64,000 bases of DNA from Hymenopus coronatus (GCA_030762935.1 CM060898.1:97880781-97944780); one strand, 5' to 3'. Numbered from the stretch's first letter, positions 35,855 to 47,172 are shown. Numbers and translations are program-made. The notes: generated by a model not told the origin, from the sequence alone.

Positions 35855-36565
35855 AAAAATCTGATATGTACCATTCACATGACTTTCTCTATTTTCCTGC
35901 AACAAATTATTCTTAAAAAACTTGTACTTCTATTTACTTTATGCTAATCAGAGAAAATGAGCAGAAATAGTCTTATTACTTGCTTCCTAGTAAGTAAAAG
36001 CGAAATAAGGGACTACCATAGGTTAAAATGATAGTCAAAAGCTGGTTGCTATGACAATGAAGTTCCTTTGTTTATATGGACAGGAGTTGACAAGTTCTTT
36101 TATGAGAAAAGTATACATTTTTCATAGCAGAAACAAAAGATAAGGAATGCTTCAAAAACGACGAACTTACGAAAAAATTGTATATAATATAAATTGTGTG
36201 TTTTAACGTGCTCTACATTTTTTGTGTGGCAATTTTTTGTACATCTCTTACGGTTTGGCAGTTATTCAAAATTCAGTAAAATTCATCCAGAATAAACTCT
36301 TCAGAGGCTATTCCCAGAAAATTCAAGATATACATTTTATTTGTCAGGTGAATATCTTTAATATACAGTATTTTAATCAAAATCGTTAGAGCCATTTTTG
36401 AGAAAATCAAAATTTTGGAAAAAAGTTCCATGTATAGGGTAGTTTGGGGTGGCGGGATTTTTCTCAAAATCTTTGTGTCGCATCCCTGGAAGATACTAAA
36501 CTTAAATACGAAGTTTGGTATTTTACCGACTTTTGGTTTTTGAGTTATCGTATTCACAGGCACAC

Positions 36566-36613
<48 letters not shown>

Positions 36614-36753
36614 CTTTTTGTGAAAATTCTTTTTTTAAATAAAGGGGACCCTAAAACATGTATTTCCGGTGAAATCTCGGTATCGAATTTTTGGGTGGAA
36701 TGCAATACCTTCTCTATACACTATGTACATAGTGCGTATGGAGAAAGTAAAAA
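35855..36753 (+). repeat. HT family, full length
   Basis: A complete copy of 899 bp with CA repeats at 36,568-36,610 and an intact hairpin (CACTATGTACATAGTGCG). It is a good reference copy. Confidence 0.95.
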
Positions 36754-36767
36754 TACTACAAAAATGC

Positions 36768-36823
36768 AAAAAAACATCTGATGAGTTCCATTCACATTAT
36801 TTTATCTACATCTCTGTAACAAA
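36768..36823 (+). repeat. HT family, 60-bp head fragment
   Basis: ACATCTGATGAGTTCC to TCTCTGTAACAAA, cut by the next tail. Confidence 0.85.
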
Positions 36824-37700
36824 TTTTTACTTTCTCTATACGAACTATGTACATAGTGTATAGAGAAGGTATTGCATTACACCCAAAAATTCGATACCGA
36901 GATTTTACTGGAAATACATGTTTTGAGACTCCCTGAATATAAAAAAAGAATTTTAAGAAAAATATCCGTGGGTGTGTCTGTCTGTATGTGTGTGTGTCTG
37001 TGGGCAGCATATCTCAAAAACGAAAAGACCGTTAAAATCCAAACTTGGTATCTAAGTTTGGTATCTTCCAAGGATGCTACACGAAGATTTTCAAGAAAAT
37101 CCCCCCACCCCAAACTACCCTTTACATGGAAAAAAGTTTGAAAATTTTGATTTTCTTAATAATGTCTCTAGCGATTTTGATTAAAATTTCGTATATTAAA
37201 GATATTTATTTACCTGACAAATAAAACGTATATCTTGAATTTTCTGGGAATAGCCCCTGAAGACTACTTTATTCTGGATGAATTTTACGGAATTGTGCAT
37301 AACTGCTAAACCCTAAGAAATGGGGGGAAATTTAATTAACAGGAAATGTAGCTCACGATAAAACACACAATTTACGTCATATATATTTTTTTAGTGGAGT
37401 TGATCATTTTTAAGATATTCCTGGTTTTTCGTTTTAGCTTTGAAAAACTTATACATTTCTCATAGAGGAATTTCTGAACTCCTGTCCCTACAAGCAAAGG
37501 AACTTCAAATACATCGCAACCAGCTTTTGGCTATCATTTTAACCTATGGAACTACCTCATTTCGCTTCTACTTACAAGGAAGCAAGTAATAAGACTATTT
37601 CTGCTAATTAGCATGAAGTAAATAGAAGCATAATCTTTTTAATTACAATTGTTGCAGAGATGTAGGGAAAGTCATGTGAATGGAACGCATCAGATTTTTT
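36824..37700 (-). repeat. HT family, full length
   Basis: TTTTTACTTTCTCTATACG to GAATGGAACGCATCAG. The microsatellite is short and interrupted (GTGTGTCTGTCTGTATGTG). Confidence 0.95.
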
Positions 37701-37768
37701 TAAAAATTTATTCTTCTATCTACTTTATGAAATTGTCTATATTATTTTGTTCCTTGTAAGTAGAAGGC
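37701..37768 (+). repeat. HT family, head-interior scrap
   Basis: TTCTTCTATCTACTTTATG followed by TTCCTTGTAAGTAGAAGG matches the head region just inside the terminus. Confidence 0.6.
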
Positions 37769-38431
37769 AAAAATCTACTGCGTTCCATTCACATGATGTC
37801 TTTCAGCTATTCGGAATACAAACATTTTATTCAAATCCATAATCTACCGTCTACATCATGCTAATCAAGATAAACATAAGCAGAATTAGTCTTATTACTA
37901 GCTTCCTTGTAAACAGAAGGTGAATAAAAAAATGCACAGACTAAAGCGAGAGTCTCGATCTTTAAAAAGCTTAAGTGGCTTAAAATTGAAACCAATAATC
38001 AGGAATATATTGTGTGTTTTAATGAAATCTACATTTTTTTGTGCAGTAAGCTCTTACGGTTTGCCAGTTATATAAATGTCATCCAGAATGAAGACGTTTT
38101 CAGAGGATATTCCAAGAAAATTCAAGATGTATATTTCGTTTGTCAGAAAAATATGTTATACATAAGGTATTTAATTAAAATCATTTGAGAAAATCAAATT
38201 TTCTTCGTATCGCATTCTTTGAGGATACCAAACTTAAATACCACGTTTGATATTTGAGAAATGCTGTCCACATACAAACACTCATACACACACTGATCTT
38301 TTTCTAAAATTTTTTTTTTTTTTTTTTGCAATCAAGGAGTCTCAAAACATATATTTTCGGTGAAATCTCGGTATCGAGTATTTGGGTGGAATACAATACC
38401 TTCTCTATACATAGTACGTGTAGAGAAAGTG
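37769..38431 (+). repeat. HT family, copy with internal deletions
   Basis: AAAAATCTACTGCGTTCC to TAGAGAAAGTGA. The hairpin has lost its 5' arm centre, and a poly-T run lies near 38,310. Confidence 0.9.
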
Positions 38432-38544
38432 ATAACGTACTGTGTTGCTGTTCCATACGTGTTAAACCACATTTAGCTGAAATTCAGTACATATGTATGC
38501 ACATATATGCGATATATACGTGTGACTTAAAAAATTATCACTTC

Positions 38545-39750
38545 CTTTTACTTTCTCTACGTAGTACATAGTTCGTAGGTAGGGAAGATATTGCACTCCA
38601 CCCAAAAATTCGATACCAAGATTTCACCGCAAATATACGCTTTAGGATCTCGTGTATCCAATGAAAGAATTTTTAGAAAAAGGTCTGTGTGTGTCTGTGA
38701 ACACGACAACTCAAAAATGAAAAATGGGTAAAATTCCCAACTATGTATTTAAGTTTAATATCTTTCAAGGATGTGACATGGAGATTTTGAAGAACATCCC
38801 CAAACCTGAACTATCCTTTAGATGTAAAAAATTCAGAACACTTTGATTTTCTCAAAAATGCCTCAAACGAATTTGATTAAAATACCGTATATTAAAGATA
38901 AATATGACAAATATATGTATATCCTGAATTTTCTGTGAATAGCCTGTAATACCTCTTTTTTCTGGATGAATTTTGTTTAATTTTGCAACTAGTAAACTGT
39001 AAGAGATAAGAGAATCCTTACCACAAAAATTGTATATCTCGTTAAAGCACGCAATTTATGTCCTATACATTTTTTCGTGAAGTTGACCATATTTGAGATA
39101 TCCTTATTGGTTTCAGTTTTAACATAATTGAACATTTTCACATATTGGAGTTTGTCAACTCCTGGCAGTGCAAAGAAACGGATTTCACCCACATGGCAAC
39201 CAGCTTTTAAAATATTTGACAATCGCTTTAGCCTAGGGTATTCTCTTATTTTCCTTCTACTTACATCGAAGGGAGTAATAGGACCAATTCTGGCAATGTT
39301 TATCTGGATTAGCATGAAGAAAATGGTCGTCTCCTTAGCATGGTGGTAGCGCAGCTGCTTCCCAAGCGGGAGACTGGGTTCGATTCCCAGTACGGCGTGG
39401 GGATTCTTCCTCCACTGGGAGACCTAAACCGGGGTCCACTCAGCCTCGTGAGGACCCTGGGGGGGGGCAATTGAGGAGGTACTTGATGGAGAAGTAGCGG
39501 CTCCAGGTCACGAGGACCGCATTAAGCGGCCGGGAGAGATTCGAGGCGCTGACCACGTCTCACCCTCCAATACTGCACCTCATCCATGACGTCTGTTATG
39601 GACCGAGATGGGGGACGCAGCGGCCGGGCGGTAGGCCAAGGTTCCTTGTGAGCTGTCGTGCCATGGAGTTATAGATAGAAGAGTGAGCCTTTGAACAACA
39701 ATTGTTATCAAGATGTAGAGAAAGTCGTGTGAAAGATACACTGAAGCATT
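38545..39750 (-). repeat. HT family, full length, split by SINE-D
   Basis: Tail (TTTTACTTTCTCTACG) to head (GTGTGAAAGATACACTG), interrupted at 39,325-39,672. Confidence 0.9.
39325..39672 (+). repeat. SINE-D, tRNA-derived
   Basis: The tRNA-like head (TGGTGGTAGCGCAGCTG as A-box region, GGGTTCGATTCCC as B box) is well preserved. The body ends GCTGTCGTGCCATGG. It is inserted in an HT copy, but I could not define a target duplication. Confidence 0.9.
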
Positions 39751-40020
39751 TTCTAAAAATGTTCTAAAAGACACTGCTTGATATTATTAGTTTTCGAAAT
39801 TCCAACTGTTTATCAACATGCCATTCAAGTCCAAGTAAAATTTGTAGCTCATCATGTACAAATACACACAGTCGCCTGGTAGTGGTCGGACGTATGTTTA
39901 CTACTGCTGCTGCTTCCCGTGAAGGGTTGTTTTGTGCTGACTTCTCTAGTTTCTCTTCTTTGTGAGATTGGAGTGGTGCATTTGTTTATACGTTTTGTGT
40001 GCTTGTGATATATTCTGACC

Positions 40021-41275
40021 ATGAGTAAGCTCATCCGAATCACCACGCTCAAAGCTGCATTTGACCGAACCAAGCCACGACGCACGTCGATGGATATACA
40101 CCGCTGGTGTGATGAGGTACTACATATTGAAGATCACTTAGATACGCTCCAGCTTGTGGATAAATATAACTTGGTGTTTATTAAGTTGACCAATCGTGTT
40201 ACTTTCGAACAATTGCTTCCCGCTCACCAGGGCACTCATCCCTTCCCCACAGAAGCAGGTACTATGACCTCTGTTACCATTAGTGGTACCAGTTTTTTTT
40301 TTATAAAATACAGTTCCGGAGTCTGATCAGGACTCCGACACTGTATACCCTACTTTTTATTTACCTAATTTGATTACTGTGATTACTGAATTTCTGTTTT
40401 GCTTTTTACACACACATACACAAACATATAACACCCATGCCCAAGGCGGGACTCGAGTTCGGAGTTTACTCACGTGCGAATTTTCAATATGCCTCGTGAA
40501 CTATCTCAAGACGTCATTCAGCACAGTTTACAAACCTACGGTAAAATAGACAAAGTTGAAAATGAGTACTGGTCTCGGGATATAAATTTCGTGCTCGTAA
40601 TGCAGTGCGCTCTGTTCAGATAGAATTGTTAAAACGAATCCCTTCGAACATTTTGATCCAGTGATACCGTTCCTGTGGTTCACTCAAACAATCAGATGGA
40701 GTCTACTCCGCAATTAGACCAACCTGCCCCATTAGATTCTTCTGCTCCTTCTTCGGCTTTAGTGTCTGAATCGTTACCCTCGCCTTTGTCATTGCAGCAA
40801 CGGCTTGGCCAAGATATACTTACTATGATTGTGATCCCACCGAGATCTCTGACGTCACTAGCTCGGAGTTACAATCCTCTCTCCCTCCGTCTGTACCATC
40901 TGATTCTCCGGCGCTAGCTCCTAAACAATCAATCCCACTTTGCTGCTGTCGCAAAGGCATGACTGTCTCTGCTTTCCACTACGCAACACAGTTCATCCTC
41001 GCTTCCTTCTCTCTCCCATGCATTGGAAAATGTCACTGAATCTGACACGAAGAAACTAATAGTAAATTTCTGCCCTAGCAAACATGCTGAGCCGGATTTC
41101 AGGAAGAACACTCACCTGAGTTTGGAGCGAAACATCTCCAGCAGAGATCCTCGTTTACGGTACCCATCTGGGGCTGTTGCCAGTGGATCACGGCAGCATT
41201 CTGCTGACGCTGTTCTAATGGGCACAGATAGTGCGCCTACGGTCAAGACCAGCAGTGACGTTCAAGATCATATCT
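40021..41275 (+). pseudogene. LINE ORF1 protein, disrupted
   Basis: In this type of LINE, ORF1 encodes an RNA-binding protein. The start MSKLIRITTLKAAFDRTKPR (40,021) is open to 40,290. SINE-C is inserted there. After it a new frame gives VRIFNMPRELSQDVIQHSLQ and YGKIDKVENEYWS, the strand-helix pattern of an RRM-like fold. A frameshift then leads to FRARNAVRSVQIELLKRIPS. The zinc-knuckle region expected next is not visible. A serine- and proline-rich part (40,675-40,917) probably follows. At least two frameshifts besides the insertion make it inactive. Confidence 0.6.
40293..40456 (-). repeat. SINE-C, 5'-truncated, inside LINE ORF1
   Basis: Poly-T, CAGTTCCGGAGTCTGATCAG, then the start of the tRNA-like region (GGCGGGACTCGAG), where it is cut. 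Head sequence present in the two other copies is missing. Confidence 0.85.
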
Positions 41276-41288
41276 AATAGTTCTCAGC

Positions 41289-42230
41289 GTGCGTTCTTCC
41301 ATTATGGTTGCTGTCAGATGCCTTCATCTTTTGTTTATGCGTCATACCTATAAAGTGCTCACCTTAAACATCTGTAATACAGAATCTCCGGAAAAGTCTC
41401 ATCTTCTTATACAGACTCTTCTCACGTTGGACGTTGACATTGCTCTTCTGCAGGAGGCCAGCTCACCGTGTGTGACTGGGTGTTTTGGTTACAATACGGA
41501 ACTCAATACTGATTTTCAAAGCCGGGGTACGGCAATTCTCATTAAAGACCATCCCCAATATGATAATGTGCTCATGACACCTAACTTCCATGGCATAAGT
41601 GTTGTTATTGAAAATACTGCCTTCCTCAACGTATATACTCCATCGGGCAGCAACAAGCGACAAGACGCCAGAATTTTTTTTTGCAGAGAATATCGCTCCT
41701 CTCTTCACCAACACTCCTATCTTTTAGTCGCAGATGATTTTAACTCAGTTTTATCTACGAAAGACCACACTGGACAGTATTTACAGTGCCCGGCCTTAGA
41801 GCAGTTTATTACTGGTCTTCAGTTGCAGGATACTGGGGAGATACTACACCCGCATCGGCCTCTCTCCACTTATCAGCGCCACTCCACTGGAGCTCGGCTT
41901 GATCGTATTTACATTGATCGGAATCTTGCATTAAGTAGTGTTGACATTTGTCCTTCTCAATTCTCTGATCACTGTAGTTTTCTAGCCTCGATTCAGATGC
42001 CTGCAGCTTCGCCAGCTTACGGTCGTGGATACTGGAAACTGATTGCTCGGCTCTTACGTGATCCGGAGATATATGCTCTTTTTGAAGAGCGATGTCGCTG
42101 CTGGAAGTACCAACAAAGATTTTATCCATCTAAATTGGACTGGTGGGCTATATCAAAACTAAAATTCGGACATTCTTCAAGCGCATTTGATATGCGTCGC
42201 AGGCAGCAGCAGTATAAGGAATACTTGTAA
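41289..42230 (+). CDS. LINE ORF2, endonuclease domain, frame intact
   Basis: An open frame of 313 codons. It is the exonuclease-endonuclease-phosphatase domain that nicks target DNA to start reverse transcription. Visible motifs in order: VLTLNICN near residue 22 with the metal-binding N, DIALLQEA near 50 with the catalytic E, the RGTAILI strand near 79, LVADDFNSV near 145 where most family members have GGDFN (a G-to-D change), RLDRIYI near 205, and SQFSDHCSF near 222 with the SDH motif. After the domain, GYWKLIARLLRDPEIY and WWAISKLK lead toward the reverse transcriptase. The true start may be the MRHTYKV methionine (near 41,336) rather than the first ATG. The frame ends at 42,230, and the reverse transcriptase continues only in shifted frames, so this is the preserved part of a dead ORF2. 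Confidence 0.8.
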   Translation: MRSSIMVAVRCLHLLFMRHTYKVLTLNICNTESPEKSHLLIQTLLTLDVDIALLQEASSPCVTGCFGYNTELNTDFQSRGTAILIKDHPQYDNVLMTPNFHGISVVIENTAFLNVYTPSGSNKRQDARIFFCREYRSSLHQHSYLLVADDFNSVLSTKDHTGQYLQCPALEQFITGLQLQDTGEILHPHRPLSTYQRHSTGARLDRIYIDRNLALSSVDICPSQFSDHCSFLASIQMPAASPAYGRGYWKLIARLLRDPEIYALFEERCRCWKYQQRFYPSKLDWWAISKLKFGHSSSAFDMRRRQQQYKEYL

Positions 42231-42690
42231 GGGTTACTGCGGGAGTTATACCATCGCCAGACACCTAGCAGCGCAGAGCACCAAGATTCACCGCATAAAA
42301 GCTCGGCTTCTTAGATAGCAGTTGGAGGAGTTTCGAGGCGTCCAGATGCGATCCCGTGATATAGTACTACCTGGTGAACAGCCCTCTCTTTATCATTACA
42401 TTCGGGAACTTCAACGCACGAAGCGCAAGTACGTACACCACATTCGAGATAGCTCTTGCACTTACTAAAGGACTCGCTCGATGCTTGATATTTTTAATCA
42501 GATTTTGCGTATCTCCACTTTTCCGTCTGGTTTTTCCCATGGCACGCACCCTATGGATGTAACAGATTATCGGCTTCTAACTATGTTATTTTCTGCGTTG
42601 CATTAAACGTCGTATTTCACCGTTAATGGCAGACATTCTTGCACCTATTCAGCAATGTATCAGGCGTGATGGTAATATACTGCACGCTGA
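42231..42690 (+). pseudogene. LINE reverse transcriptase, N-terminal fragments
   Basis: Across several frames one reads EQPSLYHYIRELQRTKRKYV near 42,380, DIFNQILRIS-FPSGF near 42,490, DVTDYRLLTML near 42,560 and RRISPLMADILAPIQQCIRR near 42,612. These correspond to the first conserved blocks of LINE reverse transcriptase (the 'DYRPLTLL' region and the block after it). The catalytic YxDD region is missing. A further possible scrap, VLKRLNVLGQIHCLY, lies at 42,860 beyond an HT fragment. Confidence 0.65.
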
Positions 42691-42772
42691 AGTAAATAGA
42701 AACCTAAGCCTTTTAACAATAATTTGTTTCAGAGATGTAGAGAAAATCATATGGATGGAGCATAAAAGATAT
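42686..42772 (-). repeat. HT family, head fragment inside LINE
   Basis: GAAGTAAATAGAAACC to AGATGTAGAGAAAATCAT matches the last ~90 bp of a - copy. Confidence 0.8.
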
Positions 42773-42989
42773 TTTCATTTATCGATAAAAACAAAACTTC
42801 TGGCCTCTACCGATACATATGGGAGATTTCGTAGCCCTGTGTGGTGATGCTTGGGCGGGGTTTTGAAACGCCTCAATGTCCTCGGGCAAATACACTGCTT
42901 ATATTAGAGACAGTGACGTAATGAAGCAATATACCACGGCCATATCATGCTATTGCCGCCGCCAGCAAAACGGCTATGGCACTATCCAT

Positions 42990-43863
42990 AAAAATCTGAT
43001 GTGTTCCATTAACATGCCTTTCTCTACATCTCTACAACACATTATTTTTAAAAAGCGTATGCCTTTATTTACTTCATTCTAATCGAGAAAAAAATAACAG
43101 AAATAGTCTTATTACTCGCTCTCGCTTCCTTGTAAGTAGAAGCGAAATAAGGGAGTACCAAGGCTAAAGCTGGTTGCTGTGTGACTGAAGTTCCTTTGTA
43201 TGGACAGGAGCTGACAAATTCTTGTATGAGAAAAGTGTAAGTTTTTGAAAGCAGAAAACAAAAACAAGGAATATCTAAAAAACGATCAAATCCAAGAAAA
43301 AAAAAGTATATAACATAAATTGTGTGTTTAATCGTGCTCTTCATTTTTGTGTGGTAAGTTTTTGTCCATCTCTTACGGTTTAGCAGTTATGCAAAATTCC
43401 GTAAAATTCATTCAGGATAAAGTAGACTTCAGAGGCTATTCCTAGAGAATTCAAGATATACATTTTATTTGTCAGGTAAATATCTTTAATATACGATATT
43501 TTAATTAAAATCGCTAGAGCCATTTTTGAGAGAATCAAAATTTTCGAAAAACGTTCCATGTAAAGAGTAGTTGGAGGTGGGGGGATTTTCTTGAAGATCT
43601 TCGCGGCGCATCCTTGTAAGGTACCACACTTAAATACCAAGTCTTTTCGTTTTTGAGGTATGCTGTCACAGACACACAGACGCGCACGCACACACACACA
43701 CACACACATGCACACAGACCTTTTTTTAAAAATACTTATTTTGGATATAGAGGGACCCAAGACATGCATTTCCGGTGAAATCTCGGTATCGAATTTTTGG
43801 GTGGAATACAATACCTTCTCTATCCCTAAGTACATTGTACTATGGGGTTAGAGAAAGTAAAAA
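42990..43863 (+). repeat. HT family, full length, recoded hairpin
   Basis: AAAAATCTGATGTGTTCC to GAGAAAGTAAAAA, with CA repeats at 43,688-43,708. Both hairpin arms differ from consensus but still pair: CTCTATCCC against GGGGTTAGAG. Confidence 0.95.
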
Positions 43864-43970
43864 TTGATTTTATTTATTCAGGGAGACCCAAAACATCTAT
43901 TTCCGGTGTAATCTTGGTATCGAATTTTTCAGTAGAATGCAATAGTACCGTCTCTATGCACTATGTACAT
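43864..43970 (+). repeat. HT family, tail only, in tandem
   Basis: A second tail (AGGGAGACCCAAAACATC ... CTATGTACAT) that stops in the middle of the hairpin. Confidence 0.85.
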
Positions 43971-44228
43971 ATCTGGTGTATTCTATTCACATGACTTTCT
44001 CTACAACAAATTATTGTTAAAAAGTTTATGCTTACATTTACTTCATTCTAATCGAGAAAAAATTAGCAAAAATAATCTTATTACTTGCTTCATTGAAAGT
44101 AGAAGCGAAATAAGGGAGTACCATAGGTTAAATTGATAGTCAAAGCTGGTTGCTAAGTGACTGAAGTTCCGTTGTATGTATGGACAGGAGTTGACAAATT
44201 CCTAAATGAGACACGTATAAGTTTTCCA
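43971..44228 (+). repeat. HT family, head side of a fold-back
   Basis: ATCTGGTGTATTCTATTCAC to AAGTTTTCC, where the sequence turns to the other strand. Confidence 0.85.
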
Positions 44229-44602
44229 AATGTGGCTGTAACGATTTTGATTAAAGTAACGTATATTAAAAATATTTAAGTGATAAATAAAATGTATATC
44301 TCGACTTTTCTGCGAATATCCTCTGAAGGCATCTTTATTCTGAATGAATTTTGCGGATTTTTGCGTAACTAGTAAAGCGTAAGAGATAGACAAAAACCTA
44401 CTTAATAACATTTGCAGAGCTCGCTAATATACATAATTTATGTCATATACATTTTCTTGCTTGAGTTGATAGTTTTTGAGATATTCCTTGTTATTAATTT
44501 CAGCTTTAAAATCCTTACTTTTCGCACACAGGAATTTGTCAACTCCTGACCATACAAACAATGAATTTCAGTCACATAGCAACCAGCTTTTGACTATCCC
44601 CT
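44229..44602 (-). repeat. HT family, second arm of the fold-back
   Basis: GGCTGTAACGATTTTGATT to the ACCAGCTTTTGACTATC block, truncated where the TIR element begins. Confidence 0.85.
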
Positions 44603-44783
44603 ATATATAGGGTGTTAATGAACTATACTGATATATTTTCACAGAGTATGTAGATTACTTAAACAAGTAATTTGAGATGCGAGACTTATGGCGTATTTAT
44701 TGAAATTTCCAAGTAATGGCTATAAGATTCTGAAGTGCCAGTACGCCACTGGCTAATTTATCAACCGTTCAAGAGTATAACAC

Positions 44784-45590
44784 AAAAATCTGATGTGTTC
44801 CATTCACATGACTTTCTCTACATCTCTGCAACAAATTGTTGTTAAAAAGCTTATGCTTCTATATTCTTTATGCTAATCGAAAAAAAAAATTAGCAGAAAT
44901 AGTCTTATTACTTGCTTCCTTGTAAGTAGAAGTGAAATAAGGGAATATCATAGGTTAAAGTGGTAATCAAAAGCTGGTTGCTATGTGAATGAATTTACTT
45001 TGTTTGTATGGACAGGAGTTGACAAATTCCTGTATGAGAAAAGTTAAGTTTCTCAAAGCTGAAAAAAAAAAGGAATATGTCAAAAACGATCAGCTCCACC
45101 AAAAAATGTATAGGTACAACATAAATTATGTGTTTTAATGTGCTTTACATTTTTTGTGTGGTAAGTTTTTGTCCATTTCTTACGGCTTAGGAGTTATGCA
45201 AACTTCCGTAAATTTCATCCTGAATAAAGTAGTCTACAGAGGCTATTCCAGAAAATTCAAAATATACATTTTATTTGTTAGGTAAATATCTTTAATATTC
45301 AACATTTTAATCAAAACAATTAGAGCCATTTTTTAGAAAATCAAAATTTTTGAAAAACGTTCCATGTAAAGGGTAGTTTGGGGTGGGGGGATGTTTCTCA
45401 AAATCTTCGTGTCGCATGCCTGGAAGATACTAAACTTAAATACCACGGACCTTTTTCTGAAAATACTTTTTTTTAATACAGGGGACCCTAAAACATATAT
45501 TTCCGGTGAAATCTCGGTATTGAATTTTTTGGTGGAGTACAATATCTTCTCGATGCACTATTATATAGTATGTGTGGAGAAAGTAAAAAA
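44784..45590 (+). repeat. HT family copy nested in the TIR element
   Basis: AAAAATCTGATGTGTTCC to GAGAAAGTAAAAAA. The microsatellite is deleted (ATACCACGGACC join). The flanks AGTATAACAC and AGAAGGGA show no duplication. Confidence 0.95.
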
Positions 45591-45604
45591 AGAAGGGACA
45601 TATA

Positions 45605-45805
45605 ACAGCGTACCTCTCTAGTGTAGTGGTTATGATACTGGATTTCAAGTGAAAGACAGTTTCCAACTTCGGGTCTCGTGCACGTATCGCGGCACTTCGT
45701 CTGGAATGAAAAAAAATTAATATTTAGTCTATGACAGGAATCGAACTCTTGACCTTTGAGATAGCAGCTTCCCGCGTTACGCGTTAAGCCACCAGAGCAG
45801 TTGAA
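45605..45805. repeat. tRNA-like unit, two arms in opposite directions
   Basis: The left part (45,611-45,690) has TAGTGTAGTGGTTATGATAC, like a tRNA A-box arm. The right part (45,730-45,803), on the - strand, has TGGTGGCTTAACGCG and a perfect B box in GAGTTCGATTCC. It may be two SINE heads placed head to head, or a composite. Confidence 0.5.
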
Positions 45806-46162
45806 AGAACGCCTCTAGAATAGGCCACACAACTCAAGAACGTAGTTAATGAGTGGTCAGTGTCGCACTGTCAAGTGATTAGTTCGAGATTTTACAGATC
45901 TTGAGAACGCTAGTAACGAGCTGCTGAAAATCGATATTTCTATACTCGGGCAGTAGTTTTAAAGACATTCTAAGCCATTTTTTTAACCTGCTTTGCTTTA
46001 ACACCGACTTATCAGCACCTGATACCCACACGTTTAACGCTATGTAGCTGCGTTATGTTTATCCGCGGACCATGCATCGCCAATCTCAATTCACTTATAT
46101 CAGTCTCGTGCACAATTTCGCAAATTATTTCGGTGTAGTTCATTAACATCCTGTAGGTATAT

Positions 46163-46580
46163 TCTTATTTTAGACAAACAACCGAGCTTATGAAAATGGT
46201 TTGAAAGCAGATTGTCATGCTTCAATGACAGCTGATGTTCATTACTTTGAAATCATGTCGAACCTGACGTTCGTTTGTTTAATCTCCTGTCTTGGTTATT
46301 GGTAACAGGGTGACAATCTAGTCAGCCGTGACATTGCGTGATGGCAGAAAGTTTGAAAGGTTTGGTCATGCGACCGCAAAAGAAATAAAACAAATCATTA
46401 ATGAAGCCAGACCCATTAACACAGATAAAAATCACGCTAACATATCGAAACAGTTCATGAAGTTTTGCTTTCAAAGAAGTCGCAACCTTTTATGTGACTA
46501 TCAAACGGAAGAATAAATACCATTTTAAAAGACTGGGCAATCAAAATGAGAAAAACTAATGTATTACAATCGTAACCTGA
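46163..46580. other. unassigned stretch with a possible Crypton-like frame
   Basis: The 62-codon frame at 46,328-46,516 (RFGHATAKEIKQIINEARP...NTDK) faintly recalls the N-terminal 'T-E-E-I, N-T-K' pattern of Crypton-derived proteins. This is only an impression. Confidence 0.2.
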
Positions 46581-46797
46581 TAAAATCTACCTTCTTATAT
46601 TAATAGTCTATTCTCTGAATTGTCTTATCAAATACAACTCGTGTTTTCATACCACGAGTGTTTGATCTTGTTGATAATTCACGACCGAAACGAGGCGACG
46701 GGAGTGAATTGTCCTAAGAGATGAGAACACGAGTAGTATTTGATAAGACAATTCAGTGAAATAGACTATTAATAATATATAGGAAGGAAGATTTTAA
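46581..46797. repeat. long inverted repeat (~75-bp arms), MITE-like
   Basis: Arms 46,581-46,655 and 46,724-46,797 share, on opposite strands, AAAATCT, CCTTC, TATTAATAGTCTATT and TGAATTGTCTTATCAAATAC, with about 70 bp between. It is non-coding. Confidence 0.85.
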
Positions 46798-46944
46798 GTT
46801 CTCTAATGGCAGATGACGCTCTCGACGATGTTTATTTTTTTTTCTTTCTTCACTGCCTCATGAGCTATGATATGGACGACCGTGTGTACACCCACTGTAC
46901 GAATATCGTTAGCAACAATAGCAATAGGGAACAACCATTTTATG

Positions 46945-47172
46945 CCCGCCTGGGTAGTGTGGTGGTAGCGTGTCTGCCTCATACTCAACAGGTTGTGAAT
47001 TCGAATCTCACGGATGAAGTTTTTTTTCGGGGTTTTCTCTTGTTTTGAGAAGACGAATGTCAAGTAATTTTAAGCTCCATGGAGCCCAACATCATTTGAG
47101 CACCATTTCACCAATTTCAATCATCGTCGGATATGCCCAACCAGGTTAAAGGACGTTAAACCACACAAAACA
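46945..47172 (+). repeat. SINE-B, tRNA-derived
   Basis: The tRNA-like head (TGGTGGTAGCGTGTCTGCC, then TGAATTCGAATCTCAC at the B box) is followed by GGTTTTCTCTTGTTTTGAG and CCAGGTTAAAGGACGTTAAA. It is collinear with 10,700. Confidence 0.85.

Larger units (their letters stand above)
39870..42985 (+). mobile_element. non-LTR retrotransposon (LINE), broken
   Basis: The order fits a LINE: 5' UTR (39,870-40,020), ORF1 pieces (40,021-41,275), an apurinic-type endonuclease frame (41,289-42,230), then reverse transcriptase fragments to about 42,690. The wording GRGYWKLI...LLRDPEIYALFEE after the endonuclease suggests an L1/Tx1-like clade. It carries a SINE-C in ORF1 and an HT fragment at 42,686-42,772. 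No 3' end or tail was found. Confidence 0.8.
44601..46162. mobile_element. TIR element with nested HT and SINE-like insertions
   Basis: The ends ATATAGGGTGTTAATGAAC (44,606) and, on the other strand, CAGGATGTTAATGAAC (46,150) form inverted repeats of about 35 bp. The remaining internal sequence (44,640-44,783 and 45,810-46,115) is non-coding. HT (44,784-45,590) and a tRNA-like unit (45,605-45,805) are inserted. The element appears non-autonomous. Confidence 0.6.

Noticed and set aside
46328..46516. Crypton-type recombinase gene
   Set aside because: Only a weak N-terminal resemblance over 40 residues, and no tyrosine recombinase motifs follow.
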